In this document: positions 5,880-6,608 of the stretch, piece by piece | How the letters are laid out: each line of letters starts with the position of its first letter | How positions within the stretch are numbered: position 1 is the first letter of the stretch | Source of the DNA: Rhizobiaceae bacterium | GTDB lineage: Bacteria; Pseudomonadota; Alphaproteobacteria; Rhizobiales; Rhizobiaceae | Assembly: GCA_028865845.1 (NCBI GenBank) | Contig: JAGWJK010000250.1 | Coordinates: 1 to 6,608 of the forward strand | Direction: 5' to 3' | DNA: 6,608 nt | Notes under the pieces: generated by a model | Seen by the model: the letters and a program-made list of their open reading frames with translations, nothing else | What the model was told of the DNA's origin: nothing | Databases searched by the model: none | Translations under genes and position numbers: made by a program

Positions 5880-6608
5880 CTATCTTGCCTTTCGATCGGA
5901 TGCCATGGCTCGGAGGTGGCTGCGGTCGCCGCTGAAGGCGGCTTTCACCAATATTGCCATCGTCTCCAAGTCCAGCGGACGGGGATTGTTCTTGATAAGG
6001 CGGGCGCTGCCCATCGCCTGTTCGGCGACAATGGGCAGCTGGCTTTCGACGACGCCGAGATCGGCGATCGTCTTTGGAATACCGATCGACGCGAAAAGAG
6101 CATCGACCGCATCGATGGTCCTGGACGCGCGCTCGAAGGACGATGCACCGGCGAGATCGAGGCCCATCGCCACGCCGATCTCACCCAGCTCGGCTTCACA
6201 ATGATTGCGGTTGAATTCCATCACGTACGGCATCATCACCGCCACGCCCATGCCATGCGGCGTATGCGTCATGGCACCGACCGGATACTGCACCGCATGC
6301 GCTGCGGCGGTTCCCGCCGTTCCGAAGGCTAGACCGGCCGTCGTCGCGCCGAGCATCAGCCTTTCACGCGCGACGCGGTCGCCGCCATCGTCATAGGCAG
6401 GCTTCAGACTTGCGCAAATATGTGCGATCGCCATCAGCGCGTAATTGTCGCTAAGCGCATTCTTGCCGAGGAAGACGTGCTCGTGGACGATCGTCCCGGT
6501 CGGCTCGCGCCGCGCTGTCGTATAGGCTTCGATCGCGTGCGTCAGCGCGTCGGCACCGGAAACGGCAGTCAAAGACGACGGGCAGGAATAGGTCAGTTCC
6601 GGATCGCA
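5880..6608 (-). CDS. Iron-type (group III) alcohol dehydrogenase, possible 4-hydroxybutyrate dehydrogenase (partial, N-terminus cut by window)
   Basis: The C-terminal 242 residues of an Fe-dependent NAD(P)-linked alcohol dehydrogenase; about 140-150 N-terminal residues, including the nucleotide-binding GGGS-type motif, lie beyond the right edge. The frame is open to base 6608, so an apparent start near 6572 (a TTG inside SSLTAVSG) is not the true start. Counting from the first visible residue, the four metal ligands are Asp20 and His24 (DALTHAIEAY), His104 (AAHAVQYPVG) and His118 (TPHGMG). Their 4- and 14-residue spacings equal those of FucO. Between His24 and His104 there are 17 more residues than in FucO, an insertion around PTGTIVHEHVFLGKNALSD. 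It recalls the longer loop of hydroxyacid-oxoacid transhydrogenases, which act on 4-hydroxybutyrate. It sits two bases upstream of gabD in one operon, so an alcohol to aldehyde to acid route is likely. The substrate remains inferred; lactaldehyde, propanediol or other short alcohols are alternatives. Confidence 0.85.
   Translation of the reverse strand, partial: CDPELTYSCPSSLTAVSGADALTHAIEAYTTARREPTGTIVHEHVFLGKNALSDNYALMAIAHICASLKPAYDDGGDRVARERLMLGATTAGLAFGTAGTAAAHAVQYPVGAMTHTPHGMGVAVMMPYVMEFNRNHCEAELGEIGVAMGLDLAGASSFERASRTIDAVDALFASIGIPKTIADLGVVESQLPIVAEQAMGSARLIKNNPRPLDLETMAILVKAAFSGDRSHLRAMASDRKAR

Noticed and set aside
4759..6204. 481-codon plus-strand open frame opposite gabD and the iron-type dehydrogenase
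   Set aside because: It lies wholly antisense to two well-identified genes, is rich in Arg, His, Gly and Asp without domain character, and long antisense frames are common in high-GC DNA.

Overview
The window looks like chromosomal DNA of an alphaproteobacterium, most likely Rhizobiaceae (Rhizobium, Agrobacterium or Ensifer type). The basis is high GC by eye (around 60 percent), GC-rich third codon positions, and protein sequences that read like rhizobial sugar and alcohol dehydrogenases and transporters. This placement is inference from protein style. There is no rRNA or marker gene, and no tRNA, CRISPR array, insertion sequence or phage gene was seen.

Layout, left to right: (1) bases 1-1052, minus strand, the N-terminal 350 residues of a YbaL-type CPA2 cation:proton antiporter, cut by the left edge. 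(2) 1236-2282, minus strand, a zinc-dependent medium-chain polyol dehydrogenase of the sorbitol/xylitol type, followed by a convincing hairpin terminator at 1194-1223. (3) 2283-2546, an AT-rich divergent control region with several palindromes and a tandem direct repeat. (4) 2547-2681, plus strand, a 44-residue single-span membrane microprotein with a good ribosome binding site; it is the only plus-strand gene supported. (5) 2725-4188, minus strand, a 14-span DHA2-type MFS transporter, convergent with the microprotein gene. (6) 4189-4398, a 210-base leader with inverted repeats that look like operators. (7) 4399-5877, minus strand, a GabD-type succinate-semialdehyde dehydrogenase. (8) 5880 to the right edge, minus strand, the C-terminal 242 residues of an iron-type (group III) alcohol dehydrogenase, two bases upstream of gabD.

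How the genes fit together: the iron-type dehydrogenase and the semialdehyde dehydrogenase form a tight operon. The natural reading is alcohol to aldehyde to acid, for example 4-hydroxybutyrate to succinic semialdehyde to succinate, as in the blc/att genes of Agrobacterium, but the substrate is not proven by sequence. The MFS gene has its own leader and may be controlled separately. The polyol dehydrogenase is a separate single-gene unit (polyol to ketose, NAD-linked). The antiporter belongs to another unit (ion and pH balance).

Most of the window is ordinary metabolism. The parts least explained by known families are the 44-residue membrane protein and the palindrome-rich control region in front of it. 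I saw no clear evidence of a new defence or mobile system.
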